From Paraburkholderia largidicola (lineage in GTDB: Bacteria; Pseudomonadota; Gammaproteobacteria; Burkholderiales; Burkholderiaceae), in assembly GCF_013426895.1 (NCBI RefSeq), contig NZ_AP023176.1:1922001-1986000 (forward strand): a stretch of DNA of 64,000 nt. Direction: 5' to 3'. Position 1 is the first letter of the stretch; each line of letters begins with the position of its first letter. The notes under the pieces are model-generated. The model saw nothing but the letters and a program-made list of their open reading frames with translations, did no database searches and was not told the origin of the DNA. Positions 26,376-34,566 of this stretch are shown one piece after another. Made by a program: the position numbers and the translations under genes.

Positions 26376-26391
26376 TGGCACACACCTTGCA
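26376..26391 (+). promoter_or_regulatory. Sigma-54 (RpoN) promoter of prpB
   Basis: TGGCACACACCTTGCA matches the -24/-12 consensus (TGGCAC-N5-TTGCA) with GG (26377-26378) and GC (26389-26390) separated by exactly 10 bp. Transcription should start near 26401, giving a short leader before the GTG at 26423. A divergent sigma-54 activator gene (prpR) supports the call. Confidence 0.9.
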
Positions 26392-26422
26392 GATAAGAGC
26401 ACGCAAACAACGGAGCCTCACA

Positions 26423-27316
26423 GTGAACTCAGCCAAACAACCCACCAGCGCCGGCGCAGCATTCCGCCAGGCCGTCGCAGAAGGACAACCGCTGCAGGTC
26501 GTCGGCGCGATCAACGCATACGTCGCGAAGATGGCCGAAGCCGTCAGCTTCAAGGCGCTGTATCTGTCGGGCGGCGGCGTCGCCGCGAACTCGCTCGGCG
26601 TGCCCGACCTCGGCATCAGCACGATGGACGACGTTCTGACGGACGCCCGCCGCATCACCGACGCGACCAACCTGCCGCTGCTCGTCGACATCGACACGGG
26701 CTGGGGCGGCGCCTTCAACATCGGACGCACGGTCCGCTCGTTCATCAAGGCGGGCGTCGCGGCCGTTCACCTCGAAGACCAGGTCGGCCAGAAGCGCTGC
26801 GGTCATCGCCCGAACAAGGAAGTGGTCGCGACGGAAGAGATGGTGGACCGCGTGAAAGCCGCCGTCGATGCGCGCACCGACGACCAGTTCGTCATCATGG
26901 CCCGCACCGATGCAGCCGCTGCCGAAGGCATCGACGCCGCGATCGAGCGTGCCGTTGCGTATGTCGAAGCGGGCGCGGACATGATCTTCCCCGAAGCGAT
27001 GAAGACGCTCGACGACTACCGCCGCTTCAAGGCCGCCGTGAAGGTGCCGATTCTCGCGAACCTGACCGAGTTCGGCGCCACGCCGTTCTTCACGGCGACG
27101 GAACTGCGCGAAGCGAACGTCGATATCGCGCTGTATTGCTGTGGCGCATATCGCGCGATGAACGCAGCGGCGCTCAACTTCTACGAGACCGTCTTGCGCG
27201 ACGGCACGCAAAAGGCCGCCGTGCCGACGATGCAGACGCGCGAAGATCTGTACCAATACCTTGGCTATCACGCGTACGAGGACAAGCTCGACGCGCTGTT
27301 CGCCGCACACAAGTAA
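26423..27316 (+). CDS. prpB: 2-Methylisocitrate lyase PrpB
   Basis: Predicted 297-residue cytoplasmic lyase that cleaves 2-methylisocitrate to pyruvate and succinate, the last step of the 2-methylcitrate cycle. ICL/PEP-mutase-family barrel with the catalytic loop KRCGH (residues 124-128, Cys126) and metal-site acidic residues in [11 protein letters not shown] (about 87-96) and AVHLEDQ. The start is GTG 26423 with GGAG 8 nt upstream; an open frame back to 26375 begins within the sigma-54 promoter and cannot be translated from that transcript. First gene of the prp operon; prpC follows after 20 bp. Confidence 0.96.
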   Translation: MNSAKQPTSAGAAFRQAVAEGQPLQVVGAINAYVAKMAEAVSFKALYLSGGGVAANSLGVPDLGISTMDDVLTDARRITDATNLPLLVDIDTGWGGAFNIGRTVRSFIKAGVAAVHLEDQVGQKRCGHRPNKEVVATEEMVDRVKAAVDARTDDQFVIMARTDAAAAEGIDAAIERAVAYVEAGADMIFPEAMKTLDDYRRFKAAVKVPILANLTEFGATPFFTATELREANVDIALYCCGAYRAMNAAALNFYETVLRDGTQKAAVPTMQTREDLYQYLGYHAYEDKLDALFAAHK

Positions 27317-27336
27317 TGGCACCTGGAGGAAGACAC

Positions 27337-28506
27337 ATGAGCGAAGCAGACAACGGCGCAACGAGCGCGGGCGCATTCAAGCCGAAGAAATCCGTGGCGC
27401 TGTCGGGCGTGACGGCGGGCAACACCGCGCTGTGCACGGTCGGCAAGACGGGCAACGACCTGCACTACCGCGGCTACGACATTCTCGAACTCGCGGGCGC
27501 GAGTGAATTCGAGGAGATTGCGTATCTGCTCGTGCACGGCAAGCTGCCCAATGTCGCCGAACTCGCCGCTTACAAGAAGAAGCTGAAAGCGCTGCGCGGC
27601 CTGCCCGCGAACGTGAAGGCCGCGCTCGAATGGATTCCCGCCGCCGCGCATCCGATGGACGTGATGCGCACGGGCGTCTCCGTGCTCGGCACGGTGCTGC
27701 CGGAAAAAGACGATCACAACCTGCCGGGCGCACGCGATATCGCCGACAAGCTGATGGCCTCGCTCGGCTCGATGCTGCTGTACTGGTATCACTACTCGCA
27801 CAACGGCAAGCGGATCGAAGTCGAAACCGACGACGATTCGATCGGCGGCCACTTCCTGCATCTGCTGCATGGTGTGGAGCCGCCGAAGTCGTGGGTCGAT
27901 GCGATGCATGTGTCGCTGAACCTGTACGCGGAACATGAATTCAACGCATCGACGTTCACGGGCCGCGTGATCGCGGGCACGGGCTCCGACATGTATTCGG
28001 CCATCACCGGCGCGATCGGCGCGCTGCGCGGCCCGAAACACGGCGGCGCGAACGAAGTCGCGTTCGAGATCCAGTCGCGCTATCAGACGCCGGATGAGGC
28101 AGAAGCCGATATCCGCCGCCGCGTCGAGAACAAGGAAGTCGTGATCGGCTTCGGCCACCCGGTGTACACGATCTCCGATCCGCGCAACAAGGTCATCAAG
28201 GACGTCGCGAAGAAGCTGTCGAAAGAAGCGTCGAACACGAAGCTGTTCGAGATCGCCGAGCGGCTGGAAAGCGTGATGTGGGACGTCAAGAAGATGTTCC
28301 CGAATCTCGACTGGTTCAGCGCCGTGTCGTATCACATGATGGGCGTGCCGACGGCCATGTTCACGCCGCTGTTCGTGATCTCGCGCACGTCCGGTTGGGC
28401 CGCGCACATCATCGAGCAGCGCATCGACAACAAGATCATTCGACCCAGCGCCAATTACACGGGTCCGGACGATCTCGCGTTCGTGCCGCTTTCGAAGCGC
28501 GCCTGA
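27337..28506 (+). CDS. prpC: 2-Methylcitrate synthase PrpC
   Basis: Predicted 389-residue citrate-synthase-family enzyme condensing propionyl-CoA with oxaloacetate to 2-methylcitrate. The citrate synthase pattern is complete: [19 protein letters not shown] near the start, [12 protein letters not shown], the His of GHFLHLLHG, the catalytic-site block [20 protein letters not shown] and the C-terminal arginine segment [20 protein letters not shown] precedes ATG 27337 at good spacing. The gene is followed by two consecutive hairpins, the second terminator-like, before acnD. Confidence 0.96.
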   Translation: MSEADNGATSAGAFKPKKSVALSGVTAGNTALCTVGKTGNDLHYRGYDILELAGASEFEEIAYLLVHGKLPNVAELAAYKKKLKALRGLPANVKAALEWIPAAAHPMDVMRTGVSVLGTVLPEKDDHNLPGARDIADKLMASLGSMLLYWYHYSHNGKRIEVETDDDSIGGHFLHLLHGVEPPKSWVDAMHVSLNLYAEHEFNASTFTGRVIAGTGSDMYSAITGAIGALRGPKHGGANEVAFEIQSRYQTPDEAEADIRRRVENKEVVIGFGHPVYTISDPRNKVIKDVAKKLSKEASNTKLFEIAERLESVMWDVKKMFPNLDWFSAVSYHMMGVPTAMFTPLFVISRTSGWAAHIIEQRIDNKIIRPSANYTGPDDLAFVPLSKRA

Positions 28507-28524
28507 ACGAGCAAGTCGACTCCT

Positions 28525-28595
28525 GGATTTGCGGTGCGAGAGCCGCAATCCTGTTAGGCCTTGGCTCGTCGTACCCGCGAGCCAAGGCTGCTTTT
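28525..28595 (+). terminator. Tandem hairpins between prpC and acnD, the second a rho-independent terminator
   Basis: First hairpin: GGATTTGCGG (28525-28534) with CCGCAATCC (28543-28551), one bulged T. Second: GCCTTGGCTCG (28558-28568) pairs perfectly with CGAGCCAAGGC (28578-28588), an 11-bp stem, followed by TGCTTTTTATG. This is a good intrinsic terminator inside what is usually drawn as one operon. Confidence 0.85.
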
Positions 28596-28753
28596 TATGC
28601 TCTCGCCGCTACACCCGGCGCCCGCTGAAGCGCTACACTTCGCAAGAAACAGGTGGACGGCAAGACCGCTCACCACAAGGAGTCATGCGTGCCGAAGCCG
28701 CGACACGGCATCGCACGCCGGCCCACGATCAATATCGCATGTGTCCCTACGCC

Positions 28754-31351
28754 ATGAATACTGCACACCGCAAACCGCTGCCCGGCACCTCGCTGGATTA
28801 CTTCGACACGCGCGCCGCGATCGACGCGATCCAGCCGGGCGCTTATGACAAGCTGCCGTACACGTCGCGCGTGCACGCCGAAAACCTGGTGCGCCGCTGC
28901 GATCCCGCGACGCTCACAGATTCGCTGCGGCAGCTCATCGAACGCAAGCGCGAACTGGATTTCCCGTGGTTTCCGGCGCGTGTCGTGTGTCACGACATTC
29001 TCGGCCAGACGGCACTCGTCGATCTCGCAGGTCTGCGCGACGCGATCGCCGATCAGGGGGGCGACCCGGCCAAGGTGAACCCCGTCGTGCCCGTTCAGTT
29101 GATCGTCGATCACTCGCTCGCGGTCGAATGCGGCGGCTTTGACCCGGATGCGTTTGCGAAGAACCGCGCAATCGAAGACCGGCGCAACGAAGACCGCTTC
29201 GACTTCATCAACTGGACCAAGAAGGCATTCAAGAACGTCGACGTGATTCCGCCGGGCAACGGCATCATGCACCAGATCAATCTGGAGCGGATGTCGCCCG
29301 TCATTCACGCTGCCGATGGCGTCGCGTATCCCGACACACTCGTCGGCACGGACAGTCATACGCCGCACGTCGATGCGCTTGGTGTGATCGCCGTGGGCGT
29401 CGGTGGCCTGGAGGCGGAGAACGTGATGCTGGGCCGCGCTTCGTGGATGCGCTTGCCGGATATCGTCGGCGTCGAATTGTCGGGCAAACGTCAGCCGGGC
29501 ATTACCGCAACCGACATCGTGCTCGCGCTGACGGAATTCCTGCGTAAAGAGAAAGTGGTCGGCGCGTATCTGGAGTTCCGCGGCGAAGGCGCGTCGAGCC
29601 TCACGCTCGGCGACCGCGCGACGATCTCCAACATGGCGCCCGAATACGGCGCGACAGCCGCGATGTTCTTCATCGACGAGCAGACCATCGAGTATCTGCG
29701 CCTCACGGGCCGCGACGACGCGCAAGTGAAGCTCGTCGAGACGTATGCAAAAGAAGCTGGCCTGTGGGCCGATTCGCTCAAGCACGCCGAATATGAGCGC
29801 GTGCTCAGCTTCGATCTGTCGACGGTCGTGCGCAATATGGCGGGTCCGTCGAATCCGCACAAGCGCCTGCCGACCTCCGATCTCGCGGAACGCGGCATTG
29901 CGGGCAAATGGGAAGAAGTGCCGGGGCAAATGCCCGACGGCGCGGTCATCATCGCGGCCATCACGAGTTGCACGAACACCAGCAACCCGCGCAACGTGAT
30001 CGCAGCGGCTTTGCTCGCGCGCAATGCGAACGCGCGCGGCTTGACGCGCAAGCCGTGGGTGAAGTCGTCGCTTGCACCGGGATCGAAGGCCGTCGAACTG
30101 TATTTGCAGGAAGCGAACCTGCTGCCCGATCTGGAGAAGCTCGGCTTCGGCATCGTCGCGTTTGCGTGCACGACGTGCAACGGCATGTCGGGCGCGCTCG
30201 ATCCGACGATCCAGCAGGAGATCATCGATCGCGATCTGTATGCGACGGCCGTGCTGTCGGGCAACCGCAATTTCGACGGCCGCATTCATCCGTATGCGAA
30301 GCAGGCGTTTCTCGCGTCGCCGCCGCTCGTCGTCGCGTATGCGATTGCGGGGACGATCCGCTTCGATATCGAGCGCGATGTACTCGGTAAGGACAAGGAC
30401 GGCAAGCCGGTGTATCTGAAGGACATCTGGCCGAGCGACGAAGAAATCGACGAAATCGTCAGGCAGAGCGTGAAGCCCGAGCAGTTCCGCAAGGTCTACG
30501 AGCCGATGTTCGCCGTGACGGCGGCGAGCGGCGAGCCGATCAGCCCGCTGTACGACTGGCGCGCGCAAAGCACCTATATTCGCCGTCCGCCGTACTGGGA
30601 AGGTGCGCTGGCCGGCGCGCGTACGTTGCAAGGTATGCGTCCCCTCGCCGTGCTCGGCGACAACATCACGACGGATCACCTGTCGCCGTCGAACGCGATT
30701 CTCGCGAACAGCGCGGCGGGCGAATACCTCACGAAAATGGGTCTGCCCGAAGAGGACTTCAATTCGTACGCGACGCATCGCGGCGATCACCTGACCGCGC
30801 AGCGCGCGACGTTCGCCAATCCGACGTTGATCAACGAAATGGCCGTGGTCGACGGTCAGCAGAAGAAGGGATCGCTGGCGCGCATCGAGCCGGAAGGCAA
30901 GGTCACGCGTATGTGGGAAGCCATCGAAACGTACATGGACCGCAAGCAGCCGCTCATCATCATTGCGGGCGCGGACTACGGCCAGGGTTCGTCACGCGAC
31001 TGGGCGGCTAAGGGTGTGCGGCTCGCGGGTGTCGAATCGATCGTGGCCGAAGGCTTCGAGCGCATTCACCGCACGAACCTGATCGGTATGGGCGTGCTGC
31101 CGCTCGAGTTCAAACCGGGCGTGAACCGGCTGGCACTGGGTATCGACGGGACCGAGACGTATGACGTGATCGGCGAGCGCAAGCCGCGCGCGGACCTGAC
31201 GCTCGTGATTCATCGCAAGAACGGCGAACGCGTCGAAGTGGCCGTCACGTGCCGACTCGATACGGCGGAAGAAGTGTCGATTTACGAAGCGGGCGGCGTG
31301 CTGCAGCGCTTTGCGCAAGACTTCCTGGAGTCGTCGAAGGCAGCGGCCTGA
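28754..31351 (+). CDS. acnD: Fe/S-dependent 2-methylcitrate dehydratase AcnD
   Basis: Predicted 865-residue aconitase-family enzyme that dehydrates 2-methylcitrate to 2-methyl-trans-aconitate, replacing PrpD in this pathway variant. The three [4Fe-4S] ligands are visible: Cys406 (SCTNTSNP), Cys472 and Cys475 (CTTCNG). Swivel domain with GDNITTDHLSP and YGQGSSRDWAAKG. ATG 28754 gives the family N-terminus (MNTAHRKPLPGTSLDYFD) and the usual length; ATG 28685 follows AAGGAG with very short spacing and would add 23 unusual residues. Because a terminator lies 160-230 bp upstream, acnD-prpF may have its own promoter or depend on read-through. Confidence 0.95.
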   Translation: MNTAHRKPLPGTSLDYFDTRAAIDAIQPGAYDKLPYTSRVHAENLVRRCDPATLTDSLRQLIERKRELDFPWFPARVVCHDILGQTALVDLAGLRDAIADQGGDPAKVNPVVPVQLIVDHSLAVECGGFDPDAFAKNRAIEDRRNEDRFDFINWTKKAFKNVDVIPPGNGIMHQINLERMSPVIHAADGVAYPDTLVGTDSHTPHVDALGVIAVGVGGLEAENVMLGRASWMRLPDIVGVELSGKRQPGITATDIVLALTEFLRKEKVVGAYLEFRGEGASSLTLGDRATISNMAPEYGATAAMFFIDEQTIEYLRLTGRDDAQVKLVETYAKEAGLWADSLKHAEYERVLSFDLSTVVRNMAGPSNPHKRLPTSDLAERGIAGKWEEVPGQMPDGAVIIAAITSCTNTSNPRNVIAAALLARNANARGLTRKPWVKSSLAPGSKAVELYLQEANLLPDLEKLGFGIVAFACTTCNGMSGALDPTIQQEIIDRDLYATAVLSGNRNFDGRIHPYAKQAFLASPPLVVAYAIAGTIRFDIERDVLGKDKDGKPVYLKDIWPSDEEIDEIVRQSVKPEQFRKVYEPMFAVTAASGEPISPLYDWRAQSTYIRRPPYWEGALAGARTLQGMRPLAVLGDNITTDHLSPSNAILANSAAGEYLTKMGLPEEDFNSYATHRGDHLTAQRATFANPTLINEMAVVDGQQKKGSLARIEPEGKVTRMWEAIETYMDRKQPLIIIAGADYGQGSSRDWAAKGVRLAGVESIVAEGFERIHRTNLIGMGVLPLEFKPGVNRLALGIDGTETYDVIGERKPRADLTLVIHRKNGERVEVAVTCRLDTAEEVSIYEAGGVLQRFAQDFLESSKAAA

Positions 31352-31387
31352 GACGGATCGTCATCGGATTCAACAGGATCAAAACAC

Positions 31388-32569
31388 ATGGCACACGCAC
31401 CTCAGATCAAGATTCCCGCGACGTATATGCGCGGCGGCACCAGCAAAGGCGTGTTCTTTCGCCTGAAGGATTTGCCCGAAGCGGCGCAGGTCCCGGGCGC
31501 CGCGCGCGATGCGTTGCTGCTGCGCGTGATCGGCAGCCCTGACCCGTATGGCAAGCAGATCGACGGCATGGGCGGCGCGACGTCGAGTACGAGCAAGACG
31601 GTAATCGTCGCGAAGAGCAGCAGGCCGGATCACGATGTGGATTATCTGTTCGGCCAGGTGTCGATCGACAAGCCGTTTGTCGACTGGAGCGGGAATTGCG
31701 GGAATCTGTCGGCGGCGGTGGGACCGTTCGCGATTACTGGCGGACTTGTCGATCCTGACCGGGTGCCGGATAACGGCGTTGCTGTCGTGCGAATCTGGCA
31801 GGCGAATATCGGCAAGACGATCATTGCGCATGTGCCGATGACTCAGGGCTCCGTGCAGGAGACGGGGGACTTCGAGCTGGATGGCGTGACTTTTCCTGCT
31901 GCCGAAGTGCGGCTCGAGTTTATGGACCCTGCGGCAGAAGAAGAAGGCGCGGGCGGGGCGATGTTCCCGACGGGGAACGTCGTCGATGATCTGGAAGTGC
32001 CCGGCGTCGGCACGCTCAAGGCGACGATGATCAATGCCGGTATTCCGACGATTTTCGTCAATGCCGACGCGATTGGTTATACGGGAACCGAGTTGCAGGA
32101 CGCGATCAATAGCGATGATGCGGCGCTGAAGAAGTTCGAGACGATTCGCGCGCATGGGGCGCTGCGGATGGGCTTGATCAAGAGTCTCGACGAGATCGCG
32201 ACGCGGCAGCATACGCCTAAGGTGGCGTTCGTGGCTCGGCCTTCCGGATATACCGCTTCGAGCGGCAAGGCCGTTGCTGCGGGAGATGTCGATCTGCTCG
32301 TGCGGGCGATGTCGATGGGGAAGCTCCATCACGCGATGATGGGGACGGCGGCTGTTGCTATTGGGACTGCGGCGGCTATTCCTGGCACACTGGTTAATCT
32401 TGCCGCTGGCGGTGGGGAAAGGGAAGCTGTGCGCTTCGGGCATCCATCGGGGACTTTGCGGGTTGGTGCGGTGGCGACACTCGAGGACGGCGAGTGGGCC
32501 GTGAAGAAGGCCGTCATGAGCCGGAGTGCGCGGGTTTTGATGGAGGGATGGGTGAGAGTGCCTGGTTGA
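31388..32569 (+). CDS. prpF: AcnD accessory isomerase PrpF
   Basis: Predicted 393-residue PrpF-family protein (diaminopimelate-epimerase-like fold) that isomerises 2-methyl-trans-aconitate to the cis isomer used by aconitase, making the AcnD route work. Family features: IPATYMRGGTSKGVFF at the N-terminus, DPYGKQIDGMGGATSSTSKT, DWSGNCGNLSAAVGPFAI, and C-terminal SGTLRVGAV. It begins 36 bp after acnD and clearly belongs to the same transcript. The 3' third of the gene has noticeably less C/G third-position bias than the 5' part. It is followed by the repeat and IS region. Confidence 0.95.
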   Translation: MAHAPQIKIPATYMRGGTSKGVFFRLKDLPEAAQVPGAARDALLLRVIGSPDPYGKQIDGMGGATSSTSKTVIVAKSSRPDHDVDYLFGQVSIDKPFVDWSGNCGNLSAAVGPFAITGGLVDPDRVPDNGVAVVRIWQANIGKTIIAHVPMTQGSVQETGDFELDGVTFPAAEVRLEFMDPAAEEEGAGGAMFPTGNVVDDLEVPGVGTLKATMINAGIPTIFVNADAIGYTGTELQDAINSDDAALKKFETIRAHGALRMGLIKSLDEIATRQHTPKVAFVARPSGYTASSGKAVAAGDVDLLVRAMSMGKLHHAMMGTAAVAIGTAAAIPGTLVNLAAGGGEREAVRFGHPSGTLRVGAVATLEDGEWAVKKAVMSRSARVLMEGWVRVPG

Positions 32570-32596
32570 GGTTTTTTTGTTTTGGTTTGGTTTGCG

Positions 32597-32672
32597 CTGG
32601 CATCCGCGTGATGTTATTGGTTCGCATGCGTTGCCCCTGTGCGGGGCGGGCACCTACTTTTCTTTGCCGCCG
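32597..32672 (+). repeat. Outer arm of a nested inverted-repeat element, split by an IS
   Basis: This 76-bp segment is the reverse complement of 34462-34536 with one substitution and one 1-bp indel. Its continuation (33957-33996) lies on the other side of the IS. Joined, they form a 116-bp arm containing the palindrome CCTACTTTTCTTTG-N6-CAAAGAAAAGTAGG. The insertion destroyed this hairpin, while the opposite arm keeps it. Confidence 0.85.
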
Positions 32673-33950
32673 TGTACAGACTGGAGACATGGTTGACACA
32701 TGTACAGAGACATCGCTGACACATGATGGTCAGGGTTTTACTGTCTTCAGGTCAAGTTTTGCGACTCGCTGATGGGCAAACCAGATCTCGATCACCCCGT
32801 CGTCTTCTTCGCTCGGGCGGGCTGCCACCTGCAGCCCCTTGAGCGCAATCGAGAGCTTCACTTTCTCGCCTCGCACGCGCACCACGCCGCTTGCATTGAC
32901 CTGTAGCACTTCATCGCCGCAACCGTATTCGGGCTCGGGCAGCCGCTCCGGCATCCTGCGCAGGCTGCACGCGTAGCGGGTGACCGGCACCGCCATCCCC
33001 AGTGCCTCGTGCGGTCGTTCGGTGTTGTACACCTGCCGCCAGCGATCCAGTACCTGCTGCACGTGCGCGTGCGTGGTGAACGTGTGCCGCTCCAGCACTT
33101 CGGCCTTCAGCGAGCGGTGAAACCGTTCATCCTTGCCATTGGTCTGCGGGTGATACGGGCGGCTGTAGCTCACCTGGATGCCCAGCCGGATCAGCCAGAC
33201 CGCGAGCTCGGTGAGCTGCCCCGGCGCACTGGGCGAGCCCCACGGCGCGCCGTTGTCGGTGTTGATGCGCGATGGCAGCCCGTAGCAGCGAAACGCCCGC
33301 TCAAGCTCTGCCTGCACGATCCCGGTGGTGGTGCGCGCGCAGGCGCTCAGCACGATGTTGTAGCGCGAGTGGTCATCGATGACCGTCAGCGGCGCGCAGC
33401 GCCCGCTCTCCAGGGTCGGGAAGTCGCCCTTGAAGTCCATCTGCCACAACGAGTTCGGATGCTCGTGCTCGAAGCGTTGCCAGTGCTGGCGCTGGCGGGA
33501 CGCCTGTTCATCAATGAGCCCGTGGCGTCGCAGGATCTCGGTGATGGTGGCGGGCGCGGGAACCTCAATCTGGCCCAGATCGCGCAGGCGCCGTGCGATC
33601 TTGCGTCCGCCCCAGCCATGCTGGCGGCGCAGGTCCAGCACCAGTGCCTCGATGTGCTCCGGTGAGCGTGTGGGGCTGTGAAGCGGGCGCCGGGAGCGGT
33701 CGGCCAGCCCCTTGCTACCCTCAGACTTGTGGCGGGCGAGCCACTTGTAGCCGGTCTGGCGGGTGATCTTGAATTTACGGCATAGCTCGCTGAACGGGAC
33801 CGCCTGTGTGGCAGCCTCGCAGACGAAATCTTCGCGACGATTCATGGTGTCTTTTACATCCCAGGGCATGGTTGGAATCCGGGCGTTTGATTACCCGAAA
33901 GTGTCAGTCATGTCCCTGTACACCTGTCAGCGATGTCTCCAGTCTGTACA
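32673..33950 (-). mobile_element. IS481-family insertion sequence, 1,278 bp, apparently complete
   Basis: Both ends read TGTACAGACTGGAGACAT inward (perfect 18-bp terminal match, with weaker matches such as TGACA and TGTACAG continuing inward). The element begins TGT and ends ACA. It is bounded by a direct 6-bp duplication CCGCCG (32667-32672 and 33951-33956). It carries one intact transposase gene. The target is the loop of a palindromic repeat. Intact ends and duplication suggest a fairly recent insertion. Confidence 0.92.
32730..33869 (-). CDS. IS481-family transposase
   Basis: Predicted 379-residue DDE transposase. N-terminal HTH about 10-60 (FSELCRKFKITRQTGYKWLA), DNA-binding linker (GRKIARRLRDLG), then the RNase H-like catalytic core with first Asp in LWQMDFKGDF, second Asp in INTDNGAPWG and the Glu in NGKDERFHRSLKAEV (rve-type DDE). 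The C-terminal tail has the small beta domain seen in this group (VRVRGEKVKLSIALKG). The frame appears intact. ATG 33869 is used; ATG 33845 would be a shorter start. The gene fills nearly the whole IS. Confidence 0.94.
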   Translation of the reverse strand: MPWDVKDTMNRREDFVCEAATQAVPFSELCRKFKITRQTGYKWLARHKSEGSKGLADRSRRPLHSPTRSPEHIEALVLDLRRQHGWGGRKIARRLRDLGQIEVPAPATITEILRRHGLIDEQASRQRQHWQRFEHEHPNSLWQMDFKGDFPTLESGRCAPLTVIDDHSRYNIVLSACARTTTGIVQAELERAFRCYGLPSRINTDNGAPWGSPSAPGQLTELAVWLIRLGIQVSYSRPYHPQTNGKDERFHRSLKAEVLERHTFTTHAHVQQVLDRWRQVYNTERPHEALGMAVPVTRYACSLRRMPERLPEPEYGCGDEVLQVNASGVVRVRGEKVKLSIALKGLQVAARPSEEDDGVIEIWFAHQRVAKLDLKTVKP

Positions 33951-34536
33951 CCGCCGCAAAGAAAAGTAGGCAAAAGAAAGCGGCTCACACCGCCAGCCCG
34001 TGTTCTCATCCACGGGCCCCCAACGTCCCCATCCTTCACACGGCATCTTCGCTGTTCAGGTGCGTTGCCAACGCGCTGATTAAGCGCCTCACCCGCTTCG
34101 AATACCCGTACACCGACTAACAGCAGCGACCGGTTTGTGCCGCCCAGGTGGCAAACTGTGTGCAGGTTGTCGCGCCACAAAGGGTAGCGCTCTTACAGGG
34201 TGGAACGCGTGCGCTATCGGCCCGAAGTGAGGCGCGTGAGGCACAACGACCTACACACAGTTTGCCACCTGGGCGGCGGTGGAATGTTTGGCGCGCCATG
34301 CTGTAACGCGGGAGCTTGAAGCGGGTGATGAGCACTGCAAGAGCGCTAGCAACGAGCATAGGTCATGCGGTTGCCGCGTGAAGCGTAAGACCCTGTGGGA
34401 GCCCTCAGGCAAACACTAGAACTGGCGGTGTGAGCCGCTTTCTTTTGCCTACTTTTCTTTGCGGCGGCAAAGAAAAGTAGGTGCCGCCCCGCACAGGGGC
34501 AACGCTTGCGAACCAATAACATCACGCGGATGCCAG
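33951..34536. repeat. Nested inverted-repeat element (MITE-like or BIME-like)
   Basis: No gene is credible in this 600-bp interval. Outer arms: 33951-33996 is a perfect 46-bp reverse complement of 34422-34467, and the match continues beyond the IS (34462-34536 with 32597-32672). Inner arms: 34139-34162 and 34254-34277 are a perfect 24-bp inverted pair (core CCCAGGTGGCAAACTG) with imperfect extension for about 12 bp. The intact outer palindrome is at 34448-34481. The element fills the space between convergent genes prpF and an MFS gene, so it may also end transcription. This repeat type is common in Burkholderiaceae genomes (general knowledge). Confidence 0.85.
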
Positions 34537-34566
34537 AAAAAACAAAAACAAAAAACGAACCAGCCA

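Noticed and set aside
26375..26422. Upstream extension of PrpB to a TTG at 26375
   Set aside because: The TTG lies within the sigma-54 promoter, upstream of the expected transcript start, so it cannot be on the mRNA.
28670..30790. 706-codon open frame antisense to acnD
   Set aside because: High-GC shadow frame; the + strand encodes a full aconitase-family protein with all cluster ligands.
33908..34180. Open frames in the repeat region beside the IS (also 34346-34636)
   Set aside because: They run through inverted-repeat arms and the IS end, have low-complexity products and no independent start signals. Such repeat-derived frames are often annotated as hypothetical proteins.
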